The notes beneath the pieces are model-generated. The model was not told the origin of the DNA. It saw nothing but the letters and a program-made list of their open reading frames with translations, and did not search any database. The position numbers were made by a program, and so were the translations under genes. Shown here piece after piece: positions 7,432 to 16,100 of a stretch of 32,495 bases of DNA. Every line of letters begins with the position of its first letter. Position 1 is the first letter of the stretch. This DNA is from JADLBR01 sp020847615 (lineage in GTDB: Bacteria; Verrucomicrobiota; Verrucomicrobiia; JADLBR01): positions 1 to 32,495 of the forward strand of contig JAPKHT010000059.1 of the NCBI GenBank assembly GCA_026646655.1, in the 5' to 3' direction.

Positions 7432-10107
7432 TCAGAACACCAGCACGCCCCATTTTCCAAAGGCGACCTTCTCGCCCGGCTTCGTCGCCTTCTGGAAAAC
7501 GCAGCAGGCGTTGGCCGCGCCGCCGCCGAAGAGGATGCATTCGGGGATCGCGGCCCTGGCGAAGCCCTGCCGAAGGAGCTCGGCCTCGACGCTGTCCCTG
7601 TTGCGCTTGGGGGCGGGGGTCAGGACGTAAACCATGCCGTCTTCCAGGCAGTCGGCCGCAGCGCCGCCGATCTTGGAGAAGACGAACTGCCTACCCGCCA
7701 ACTGGGGCGGCGTCCGGGCGAGGCGATACTGGCGGTCGCTGAAGAGCGGGGCGCCGGTTTCGAAATCGCGGATCTCGCCGCCGGCGGGCCTCATCTTGGC
7801 CCTGGGTCCGGGGACGAATGGCGCGGCGTCCGCGTTCGTGTCCAGATCGATCGCGCGCTTCTTATCGGCCTCGGCGATCCTGGGATTGATGCCGGTGGCG
7901 AAGTTGATCAGGATGCGCTCGCGGCCCCCAGGGGAGAAGGAACCGGATCGGACATCGGCCTCGGTGAAGGCGGCCATCAGGATGTGCTTGTCGCGCCCGC
8001 GCTCCCAGTCGTAGATGGCATAGATCCCGCCGTCCGGCCCCTGCGCACCATCGGGATAAGAGACGTTCTTGCGCTCATCGATCAAGAGCCCACCCGTCCA
8101 CGTCTCACCGCCGTCCTCCGAAAGATACGCGGTCAACGCGGAGCGATCGATGCGCCTATCCAGTGGACCATGCTTGACCAGGAGCAGGTTTCCGGAGGCG
8201 AGGCGGCGGAGAAAGAACCGGGACGTGGCATGCGGGAGATAATCCTCGACCTCGGTCCACGTGCGTCCGCCATCGTGCGAGATCGAGCGCCCAATGCCGT
8301 GCTCCGCCGTGCGCACGAGCATCATCAGGGAGCCGTCCTTGCGCTCGACGATCATGTGCTCGTCGCAGTTGCGCCGCTCGGGCGGGATGTTCGCCGCGCC
8401 GAGGAGGATGAAACTCTTTCCCCGGTCTTTAGAGATCATGACGCCGGCGCTGTCGTCGCGGCTCCAGATCGCCGCGGGCATGAGCCAGTCGCCATTCTGC
8501 AGCACGGTGGGCTTGTTGAGCATGACGCCCGGGAAGAGCGCCTTCGGTTTTGACCACGTGGGATTCTCGGCGTCGGGGTCCCCGCACGTCATGGCCATGG
8601 TGGCCGTGAGGCCATCGCCGTTCATCCACCAGAAAAGCCAAAGCGTGCCCGTGGGGTCGAGCCAGAGGCAGGGATCGGCGGCGCGCTTTGGCCCGTCGCC
8701 GTCTGGATCGATGACGAGTTTCGGGTCGCTCCACGTCTTGCCGTTGTCGCCGCTGGTGGCCGCCATGACGTAGTTGTATTGGTCCTCCCAGACCTTGCCG
8801 GCGTACCACGACGCCCAGAGCCGCCCCTCCGGCGCGCGCTCGATGGTCGGGATGCCCTGATAGTTGCGCCTGTCGGGACCGTACTCGGGGCCGGGGTCAA
8901 AGACGACCGGTGGGTGGACGAAGCCCTTGAGCGGATCGCCCTCCATGACGGGTTCCGAGGATTCCGCGGCTTTCGGTTTCTCCCGCCCGCCCGAGGCCTG
9001 GCTGACCAATTGCCGCAACCGGACGGCGCCCGTGGCGTCCTTCCCCGCGGCGGCGTCCTCCTCGCGGAAGCTCGCCATGAGGATGTGCCGGTCGGCGGTG
9101 CGGCTGTAGTCGTAGATGATGCGGATCAGGCCATCGGCGGTCTGCTGGCCATCGGGGTAGGAGACGCCGTTGCGCTCGTCGAGGAGGAGGCCGCCGCCCC
9201 AGGTCTTTCCATCGTCGGCGGAGATGAAGGCGGTCAGGTGCGAGCGCCCCGTCTTTTCCGCGATGGGGCCATGCTTGACCAGGAGGAGGTTGCCGGAATT
9301 CAGGCGCGTGATGAAGAATCGCGCGCTGGGGTGGGCGATGGACGAGGGCGCCAGCTCGGGCCACGTGGCGCCGCGATCCGCCGAGACGCTCTCGCCGATG
9401 CCGTACTTCGTGCGGACCAGCAGCCAGAGCGAGCGGTCCTTGCGCTCCACAAACATGTGCTCGTCGAACTGGCGCGCGTCGACAGGCACGTTGCAGGCGC
9501 CGCGGATCGACCACGTCTGGCCCTTATCCGTGGAGACGACCATCTTGGCGCTGTGGTCGGTCTGGCGCCAGGTGGAGGCGGGCAGCACCCATTCGCCCGT
9601 CGAGAGGACGATCGGCTTGCACATCATCACGCCGTCGGTGATGCGCGTTGGCTTGCCCCACGAGGGGTTCGCGGATTCCGGTTCGGCGGTCTCGATGCAC
9701 CATACCCCGCCGACGGTGGACTCGTGGCCGATGGTCTGCGCCCAGAACACGCGCAATTTGCCGTCGGGCGCCATCCAGAGCTCGGGGTCAAAGGTGCGCA
9801 CGGGGCCCTCGCCGTCGGGATCGATGACGAGCACCTCCCGCCAGGTCGTGCCCCCGTCGCCGCTGGTGCTCAGCACCACGTAGTTGTTCTGGTCCTCGTT
9901 GGGGGTCACCCCCGCGTACCAGTTCGCCCAGAGGCGACCGCCGGGCGTCACCGCCATGCTCGGGATGCCCTGGAACGCGCGGTTCGTGACCCCGTGTTGC
10001 GCCTGCGGCGGGCCGACGTACTGCGGCGGCGCGAGGAAGACCTGTTCTTCGGCGGTCGCGGTGAGGGGCGCGACGATCAGGAGGGTGGCGAGGATGTGGG
10101 ATCTCAT
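7432..10107 (-). CDS. Secreted tandem sialidase-like (BNR/Asp-box) protein
   Basis: The 891-residue product has a signal peptide (MRSHILATLLIVAPLTATA) and two homologous halves of about 375 residues, beginning near residues 25 and 400. Each opens with a QGIP motif and RLWA(N/S)WYAG. Eight Asp-box-like motifs (SxDxGxTW and variants such as SGDGGTTW, SADDGKTW, SHDGGRTW) are visible, four per half, so each half is probably a six-bladed propeller of the sialidase superfamily. A tail of about 160 residues after 730 is not recognised. True sialidase (GH33) activity is not assured, since many such proteins act on other glycans. The start ATG overlaps the GntR stop by 4 nt, indicating translational coupling. 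It is twice the usual length of single-propeller relatives. Confidence 0.8.
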   Translation of the reverse strand: MRSHILATLLIVAPLTATAEEQVFLAPPQYVGPPQAQHGVTNRAFQGIPSMAVTPGGRLWANWYAGVTPNEDQNNYVVLSTSGDGGTTWREVLVIDPDGEGPVRTFDPELWMAPDGKLRVFWAQTIGHESTVGGVWCIETAEPESANPSWGKPTRITDGVMMCKPIVLSTGEWVLPASTWRQTDHSAKMVVSTDKGQTWSIRGACNVPVDARQFDEHMFVERKDRSLWLLVRTKYGIGESVSADRGATWPELAPSSIAHPSARFFITRLNSGNLLLVKHGPIAEKTGRSHLTAFISADDGKTWGGGLLLDERNGVSYPDGQQTADGLIRIIYDYSRTADRHILMASFREEDAAAGKDATGAVRLRQLVSQASGGREKPKAAESSEPVMEGDPLKGFVHPPVVFDPGPEYGPDRRNYQGIPTIERAPEGRLWASWYAGKVWEDQYNYVMAATSGDNGKTWSDPKLVIDPDGDGPKRAADPCLWLDPTGTLWLFWWMNGDGLTATMAMTCGDPDAENPTWSKPKALFPGVMLNKPTVLQNGDWLMPAAIWSRDDSAGVMISKDRGKSFILLGAANIPPERRNCDEHMIVERKDGSLMMLVRTAEHGIGRSISHDGGRTWTEVEDYLPHATSRFFLRRLASGNLLLVKHGPLDRRIDRSALTAYLSEDGGETWTGGLLIDERKNVSYPDGAQGPDGGIYAIYDWERGRDKHILMAAFTEADVRSGSFSPGGRERILINFATGINPRIAEADKKRAIDLDTNADAAPFVPGPRAKMRPAGGEIRDFETGAPLFSDRQYRLARTPPQLAGRQFVFSKIGGAAADCLEDGMVYVLTPAPKRNRDSVEAELLRQGFARAAIPECILFGGGAANACCVFQKATKPGEKVAFGKWGVLVF

Positions 10108-11069
10108 GGGTTGCTCCGGTTTCCTTGTGGATTAGAACGCGGGTCAGAAATCATGCCGCCCGAGGGCGGCCCCACCGGCGGGGATAATGTAGCCGAACGC
10201 GCAAGCGTTTGGCCGACGGTCCTGGTGGCGCGGGCCAAACGCCGCGGGCGTTCGGCCACATCCCGAATCTTCGAGCTATCCCTGCAATGCGTCGATGCAG
10301 TCATCGCCCCGTGATCGCCCGCGATCCGGTCGCCCGCTCGCCCGCGCCCCGCGAGCCGCTCGTCGTAGGCCTGCAGCGCTGCCCCCATGCTCGATCGCAT
10401 GTGGCGCTCCAGGGCGCGTACTGCCGCGCCCGGGTCACGCCGCCGGATCGCCCCGGCCACGCGGGCGTGCCCCAGCCAGACCCAGGCCACGTGATGCAGG
10501 TCCCGCTCGTGGCTCCGGCAGCCAAAAATGTAATTCAACAGGTTCACGTCGCGGAAAATATCCAGCGCCCGACGGTTCGCCGCGGCCTCCACCAGCATGA
10601 AATGGAAGCCCAGGTCCGCGGCCTGATAGAGGGCGAGCGGCTCCCCACCCATCACCCGCGCCCCCGAATCGCGGAATTCCCGGATCGCCGCGAGCATCCG
10701 ATCACAGTGGCCCCGCAGCGCGCGGACCTCCGCCGGCTTCATCCGCAGCGCCGCCTTCTGCACCGCAAAACATTCTATCGCCATGCGCACCTCGTACGCC
10801 TCCACGATCGCCAGACGATCCGGCCGCCGCACGAAAGTCCCGCTCGAGGCCACCTGTTGCATCACCCCCTCGCGCTCCAGGCGCGCGATCGCCTCCCGCA
10901 CCGGCGTCCGGCTCATCCCCAATTCCTTCGCCAGCCGCGTCTCCGATACCTTCGCCCCCGGCCCCAGCGCCCCGCTCCACAGCCGCTCCTGCAATTGCCG
11001 ATACGCCAACCCCGCCAGATCGCCCGCGGATCGCGCCCGTCGGCGGCATTTCGCGGTATTCTGACGCAT
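10104..11069 (-). CDS. GntR-family (FCD) transcriptional regulator with repeat-encoded tail
   Basis: The 321-residue product has an N-terminal winged helix (about residues 17-80, including LAKELGMSRTPVREAIARLE) and an FCD ligand domain to about residue 240. D152, H156, H201 and H223 fit the metal-binding set of FCD domains. Typical members are about 230-250 residues long. The extra 70-80 residues here include about 25 (270-294) encoded by inverted-repeat copy B, which keeps the frame open down to an ATGA overlap with the sialidase-like gene. Members usually repress sugar-acid or organic-acid genes and respond to such an acid. A GTATAC-centred palindrome lies 4 bp before its start, suggesting self-control of this operon. 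Whether the long tail is actually made is untested. Confidence 0.85.
   Translation of the reverse strand: MRQNTAKCRRRARSAGDLAGLAYRQLQERLWSGALGPGAKVSETRLAKELGMSRTPVREAIARLEREGVMQQVASSGTFVRRPDRLAIVEAYEVRMAIECFAVQKAALRMKPAEVRALRGHCDRMLAAIREFRDSGARVMGGEPLALYQAADLGFHFMLVEAAANRRALDIFRDVNLLNYIFGCRSHERDLHHVAWVWLGHARVAGAIRRRDPGAAVRALERHMRSSMGAALQAYDERLAGRGRAGDRIAGDHGAMTASTHCRDSSKIRDVAERPRRLARATRTVGQTLARSATLSPPVGPPSGGMISDPRSNPQGNRSNP
10188..10260. repeat. Dispersed inverted repeat, copy B, inside the GntR frame
   Basis: The left arm starts TGTAGCCGAACGCGCAAGCG (10188) and the right arm ends GCGTTCGGCCACA (10260); the arms are imperfect. Its left arm is the reverse complement of the copy C right arm over 24 bp. 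A GCCGCCC-GA-GGGCGGC hairpin lies just beside it at 10155-10170. The element is translated on the minus strand as part of the GntR regulator. Confidence 0.75.
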
Positions 11070-11072
11070 CGA

Positions 11073-11086
11073 ACCTGTATACCGGT
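11073..11086. promoter_or_regulatory. Candidate GntR/FCD operator
   Basis: ACCTGTATACCGGT is a 14-bp imperfect palindrome around GTATAC, ending 4 bp upstream of the GntR start codon. FCD-type GntR regulators of the UxuR/ExuR kind bind palindromes with a GTATAC core. Its position suits autorepression of the GntR-sialidase-RraA operon. The assignment is by pattern only. Confidence 0.45.
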
Positions 11087-11333
11087 TTTGAGGCCACCCG
11101 TCAAGGTCCGCGCGCCCGCTCGAAAGTTCCCGATGCAGCCACGGCCGTCACGCCGTGGATAGCCCCCGGGGGTGGGGGCCGGCGTCATTGTCGCTCGACC
11201 TCTGGTGGCCGGCCGGCTACGCTATCTCATGGTGGGACGGCTTCATGACGGGGCCGGCAGTTTCCCGGAGGGCGACTTGGGCTGGTTTTGCCCACGGGGG
11301 CGCGCTGTTCGAGAGCGATAGGAGAACCACACC

Positions 11334-12683
11334 GTGAATCATTCCGTTAACCTCACGCGCCGAGGATTCATCAGGTCCGCGGGCGCGGCGGTGGCCGCGC
11401 CCATCTTTCTTCCATCGGCGGGCCGCGCCGTGCCCCCGAGCAACCGGATCCATGTCGCCATGATCGGGACGGGCAATCAGGGATCGCAAGACACGCGGGC
11501 CTTTCTCGCGGAGCCGGATGTCCAAGTCGTCGCCGTCTGCGATGTCAACCGCGCCAGCTATGGCTACAAGACCGACAAGCAGTTCCTCGGGCGCGAACCC
11601 GTGCGCGAGATGGTGGAAAAGCACTACGCCGACCAGCGGCGGGCGGGGACGTTCGCCGGCTGCGATGCCTACCGCGATTTCCGCGAGGTCTTGGCGCGCG
11701 AGGACGTGGACGTCGTCGCGATCGTCACCCCGGACCACTGGCACGCGACGATGGCGATCATGGCGGCCAGGGCCGGCAAGGATATCTATTGCGAGAAGCC
11801 CCTGAGCCTCACGGTGGAGGAGGGTCGCGCGATGGCCGATGCCGTGCGGCGCCACGGCGTGGTCCTGCAGACCGGCAGCCATCACCGCTCCTCGCCGCGT
11901 CTCAGGTTCGTGTGCGAACTGGCCCGCAACGGGCACCTGGGCAGGCTGAAGCGCATGGTCGCCTATGTCCCCGGCTGGAACAAGGCCGGTCCCACCGGCG
12001 CGTGGACACCGACCCCCGTGCCCGAGGGTTTCGACTACGACATGTGGCTGGGACCCGCGCCTTGGGAGCCGTATCACAAGGACAGGTGCCTGTATAACTT
12101 CCGTTTCATCCTGGACTACTCCGGCGGCCAGGTCACCAACACCGGCGCCCACTCGCTCGACTTGGTCCAGTGGGCCCACGGCACGGACCGATCCGGCCCC
12201 GTCGAGGTCGAGGACGCGGGCAGCGAATGGCCCACCGATGGACTCTTCAATGTCGCCACGAAGGTGCACTTCCGCGGGCGCTATGCGGATGGCGTCGAAC
12301 TGGAGTGCGTGCAGACCGACGAGCCACTCGCTTTCCGCTTGGAGGGCACCGAGGGTTTCGTGCAGACCGGCTACTGGACATCCGGGCTCCTGTGCGATCC
12401 GCCCTCCCTGAGGACCGCGACCATCGGTCCCGGCCAGATCCGCCTCGGGACGGGCACCAACCATTTCCGCAATTTCCTGGACTGCGTGCGGTCGAGACGG
12501 GAGCCGCTGGCGCCCGCCGAGGTGGGTCACCGTTCGGCCTCCCTCTGCCACATCGGGAACATCGCCATGCGCCTGAAGCGCAGGCTGTGCTGGGATCCCG
12601 TGGCCGAGCGATTCACGAACGATGACGCGGCCAACCGCATGCTGGGTCGGCCATACCGCGCCCCGTGGTCGCTGGGCGGATAG
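11334..12683 (+). CDS. Gfo/Idh/MocA-family oxidoreductase, Tat-exported
   Basis: The 449-residue product begins with a twin-arginine signal (LTRRGFIRSAGAAVAAP) and then a Rossmann fold with the dinucleotide motif GTGNQG at 45-50. The EKP motif is present as E154-K155-P156 (CEKPLS), and HxxD-like residues occur in GAHSLDLVQW, as expected for NAD(P)-linked sugar dehydrogenases or related glycosidases. The start is a GTG at 11334 with AGGAG about 8 nt upstream. Tat-exported members are abundant in Planctomycetota and relatives and are thought to carry a bound cofactor into the periplasm. It stands alone: divergent from the GntR regulator and convergent with pyruvate carboxylase. Oxidation or rearrangement of a sugar is likely; the exact substrate cannot be told. 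Confidence 0.88.
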   Translation: MNHSVNLTRRGFIRSAGAAVAAPIFLPSAGRAVPPSNRIHVAMIGTGNQGSQDTRAFLAEPDVQVVAVCDVNRASYGYKTDKQFLGREPVREMVEKHYADQRRAGTFAGCDAYRDFREVLAREDVDVVAIVTPDHWHATMAIMAARAGKDIYCEKPLSLTVEEGRAMADAVRRHGVVLQTGSHHRSSPRLRFVCELARNGHLGRLKRMVAYVPGWNKAGPTGAWTPTPVPEGFDYDMWLGPAPWEPYHKDRCLYNFRFILDYSGGQVTNTGAHSLDLVQWAHGTDRSGPVEVEDAGSEWPTDGLFNVATKVHFRGRYADGVELECVQTDEPLAFRLEGTEGFVQTGYWTSGLLCDPPSLRTATIGPGQIRLGTGTNHFRNFLDCVRSRREPLAPAEVGHRSASLCHIGNIAMRLKRRLCWDPVAERFTNDDAANRMLGRPYRAPWSLGG

Positions 12684-12710
12684 CCGCCCCCGCGCCCGGG
12701 TGATTTTTTT
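12674..12710 (+). terminator. Possible weak terminator after the Gfo/Idh/MocA gene
   Basis: GGGCGG-ATAG-CCGCCC spans the stop codon, and a run of seven T lies at 12704-12710. The 14-nt distance between stem and T-run is too long for a classical intrinsic terminator, unless the shorter CCCGGG element between them folds instead. The rest of 12684-13118 holds no gene I can support, only two palindromic repeats. Confidence 0.3.
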
Positions 12711-12827
12711 CGTCGAGGATGCTGAGGCCCCGGGGTGGCGCGCGTCCGCCCCCTCACCTCGGCTACCCCAGAGCTCGCAAGCACATGAACCGGCGTGCGT
12801 TATCGCCGGCCTTCGCGATATCGGTGG

Positions 12828-12873
12828 TTTGAGCCTGCATATTTCGCGCATGCGCGTGAAATATGCAGGCTAA
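12828..12873. repeat. 46-bp palindromic repeat, copy 2
   Basis: Identical over 46 bp to 159-204. It lies in the 435-bp gap between the convergent Gfo/Idh/MocA and pyruvate carboxylase genes, about 50 bp from copy C of the other repeat family; the two families are also close together at the left edge. Confidence 0.8.
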
Positions 12874-12922
12874 GGTCATGTCAGACGCCATGCCCGCGGC
12901 GGGGTACCGCTGGGGTAGAAAA

Positions 12923-12975
12923 TGTAGCCGATCGCCCCGGGCGATTGGCGGCCAAACGCTTGCGCGTTCGGCTAC
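12923..12975. repeat. Dispersed inverted repeat, copy C
   Basis: It begins TGTAGCCGATCGCC and ends GCGCGTTCGGCTAC. The outer ends pair, but the inner left arm has diverged (CCCCGGGCGATTGGC in place of the AACGCGCAAGCG type), so the element has almost no spacer. The right arm matches copies A and B. It lies between convergent genes. Confidence 0.7.
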
Positions 12976-13118
12976 GGGAAGCGCTGCGGCGAATTTTGAT
13001 CGACCCAGATCCCATCCGGCAGCCGCCGGACCGCCGGAGAATGAAAATCCCTGCTCCTCCCCCGGTGCAAAGCGGACCGTCCCCGGGCCGCTATGAGCGG
13101 GCCGACGGTATTTTCGAG

Positions 13119-16100
13119 TCAGCCCGCCCTGAGGCGGAGGAGGAGGTCCTTGCTCTCGACGGTATCGCCGACGGCGACGGCGATCTCCTCGACGACGCCG
13201 TCCTGCGGGGCCTGGATGTTGGTGGCCATCTTCATGGCCTCGATGGTGAGGAGTTTGTCGCCCCGGGCGATGCGATGGCCGACGGAGACGGCGATGGCGC
13301 TGACCATGCCGGGGATGGGGGCGCCGACCTGGAGGGGGTCGGTGGGCTCGGCCTTGAGGCGCGCCTTGGTCGTGGGCTGGACCGATTTGTCGGTGATCGA
13401 GATCTCGCGCGGCACGCCGTTGAGCTCGAAGCCGACGATGCGGTGGCCGTCCTTGTCGGGCGGGCCCACGTTGACGAGCTTGATGAAGAGCGTCTTGCCC
13501 TCCTCGATGTCGACGGATATCTCCTCGCCCTGTTTCAGGCCATAGAAGAAGGCGGGGGTGGGCAGGACGGACACGTCGCCGAAATCCTTGGTGTAGCGCG
13601 CGAATTCGGAAAAGACCGCCGGGTACATCAGGTGGGAAAAGAGATCGTCGTCGGTGGCCGGGTGGCGGAGCTGGGTGGACAGCTCGCGCCGGGACCTGGC
13701 GAGATCGAGGGGTTTGAGGCTGGCGCCGGGGCGGCCGCGGAGGGGCTTGCGTTTGCCGAGCACGACGCGCTGGAGTTTCTTGGGCCAGCCGCCCATGGGG
13801 ATGCCGAGGCCGCCGGCGAGCATGTCGACGACCGATTCCGGGAAGGGCGTGGCCCCGGGCTCGAGGTTGAGGACGTCCGCGGGCTTGATGCCGCGGGTGA
13901 CGAGGAACATGGTCATGTCGCCGACGACCTTGGAGGAGGGGGTGACCTTGACGATGTCGCCGAAGAGGGCGTTGACCTCCGCGTAGGTGCGGGCGATCTC
14001 GGGCCAGTGGTTGGCCAGGCCCATGCTGGCCGCCTGCTCCTTCAGGTTCGTGAATTGGCCGCCGGGCATCTCGTGGTCGTAGACCTCGGCGCTGCCGGTC
14101 GCGGGGGCCGTGTCGAAGGGGGCGTAGAAGTCGCGGACGTCCTCCCAGTAGTCGGACAGCTCATTGAGGGCCGCGAGGTCCAGGCGCGTGTCGCGCGGGG
14201 TGTGCAGGAGCGCGGCCACGACCGAGTTGAGGTTGGGCTGGCTCGTGGAACCGGACAGCGACGCGATCGCGAGATCGGCGACGTCGGCGCCGGCGTCGGC
14301 GGCCTGGAGGACGGAGGCGGCGTTCACGCCGCTGGTGTCGTGGGTGTGGAAGTGGACGGGCACGCCGACGGCGCCCTTGAGCGCGCGGACCAGGGCCTTT
14401 GCCGCATAGGGCTTGCAGAGCCCGGCCATGTCTTTGATCGCCAGGAAGTGCGCCCCCATGCGCTCCAGTTCCCTCGCGAGTTTGACGTAGTACTTGAGCG
14501 AGTACTTGTCGCGCCCCGGGTCGAGGATGTCGCCGGTGTAGCAGATGGCCGCCTCGCAGATCGCGTGGGTGGAGCGCACGGCGTCCATGGCGGGGCGGAG
14601 GTTCGGGAGGTAATTCAGCGAGTCGAACACCCGGAAGATGTCGATCCCGGTGGCGGCGGCGTGGCGCACGAAGCCCTTCACGACGTTGTCGGGATAGTTC
14701 GTGTAGCCGACCGCGTTGGCGCCGCGCAGCAGCATCTGGAAGCAGATGTTGGGCACGGCCTCGCGCAGTTGGCTCAGGCGCTGCCAGGGGTCCTCGCGCA
14801 GGAATCGCATCGCGGTGTCGAATGTCGCGCCGCCCCACATCTCCAGGCTGAACAGTCCGGGAAGGCGGCGGGACACCGCGCCGGCGGCGGCGAGCATGTC
14901 GTAGCTGCGCACCCGGGTCGCGAGCAGGGACTGGTGCGCGTCGCGGAACGTCGTGTCGGTCACCAGCAGCCGGCGCTGTTTCAGGGTCCATTCCGCGAAT
15001 TTCTTGGGCCCGAGCTCCAGCAGGAGCTGGCGGGTGCCGGGCGGGGGCGCCTGGCGATGGTCGTAGGCTGGGACGCGCGCCGGCGGGAAGGGTTCGGCGG
15101 GGCGGTGCCCCTTGGCGTGCGGGTTGCCGTTGACGATCACGTTGCCCAGGAACGAGAGCAGTTTGGTGGCGCGGTCGCGGCGCGGCCTGAATTCAAACAG
15201 CTCGGGCGTCGTGTCGATGAGCGTCGTGGTGGCCTTGCCGGCGCGGAACTCGGGGTGGGCGATGACGTTCTCGAGAAACGGGATGTTCGTCTTGACGCCG
15301 CGGATGCGGAACTCGCGCAGCGCGCGATCCATGCGGTGCAGCGCGCCGTCGAGCGTCGGGCCGAACGCCGTGAGCTTCACCAGCAACGAGTCGAAGAACG
15401 GGGTGATGACGCTGCCGGTGTCGCCCATGCCGCCGTCGAGGCGGATGCCGAGGCCGGCGGGGGAGCGATAGGCGACGATCTTGCCGTAGTCCGGGGTGAA
15501 GCGGTTCGCGGGATCCTCGGTCGTGACCCGGCACTGGACCGCGAATCCGTTGCGGGGGACGGCGGCCTGCCGCGGCAGGCCGACCTCCGCGCCGTGGAGG
15601 GAGTGGCCCTGCGCGACGAGGATCTGCGAGCGGACCAGGTCGACGCCGGTGATCTGCTCGGTCACCGTGTGCTCGACCTGGATGCGGGGGTTCATCTCGA
15701 TGAAGAACCACTCGTTGCGATCCACGTCGATCAGGAACTCGACCGTCCCCGCGTTGTCGTATCGGACCTCGCGCGCCAGGCGCGCCGATGCGTCGCAGAG
15801 TTCCCCGACGACGGATGCGGGGATGCCCACCGACGGGGCGAACTCGATGACCTTCTGGTGGCGCCGCTGCACCGAGCAGTCGCGCTCGTGCAGGTGCAGC
15901 ACGTTCCCGTGCCGGTCGCCGATCACCTGGACCTCGAGGTGCTTCGCGCGGCGGATGTACTTCTCGAGGAAGACGGCGGGGTTGCCGAAGGCCCTGCCGG
16001 CCTCGCCGCGGGCCTCGTCCAGCAGGCGCGGCAGGTCGGCCTCCTTCTCCACGACGCGCATGCCGCGCCCGCCGCCGCCGAAGGCCGCCTTGATGATCAG

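Noticed and set aside
8779..10314. Plus-strand open frame opposite the sialidase-like gene
   Set aside because: The opposite strand shows eight regularly spaced Asp boxes and a signal peptide, while this frame has no motif.
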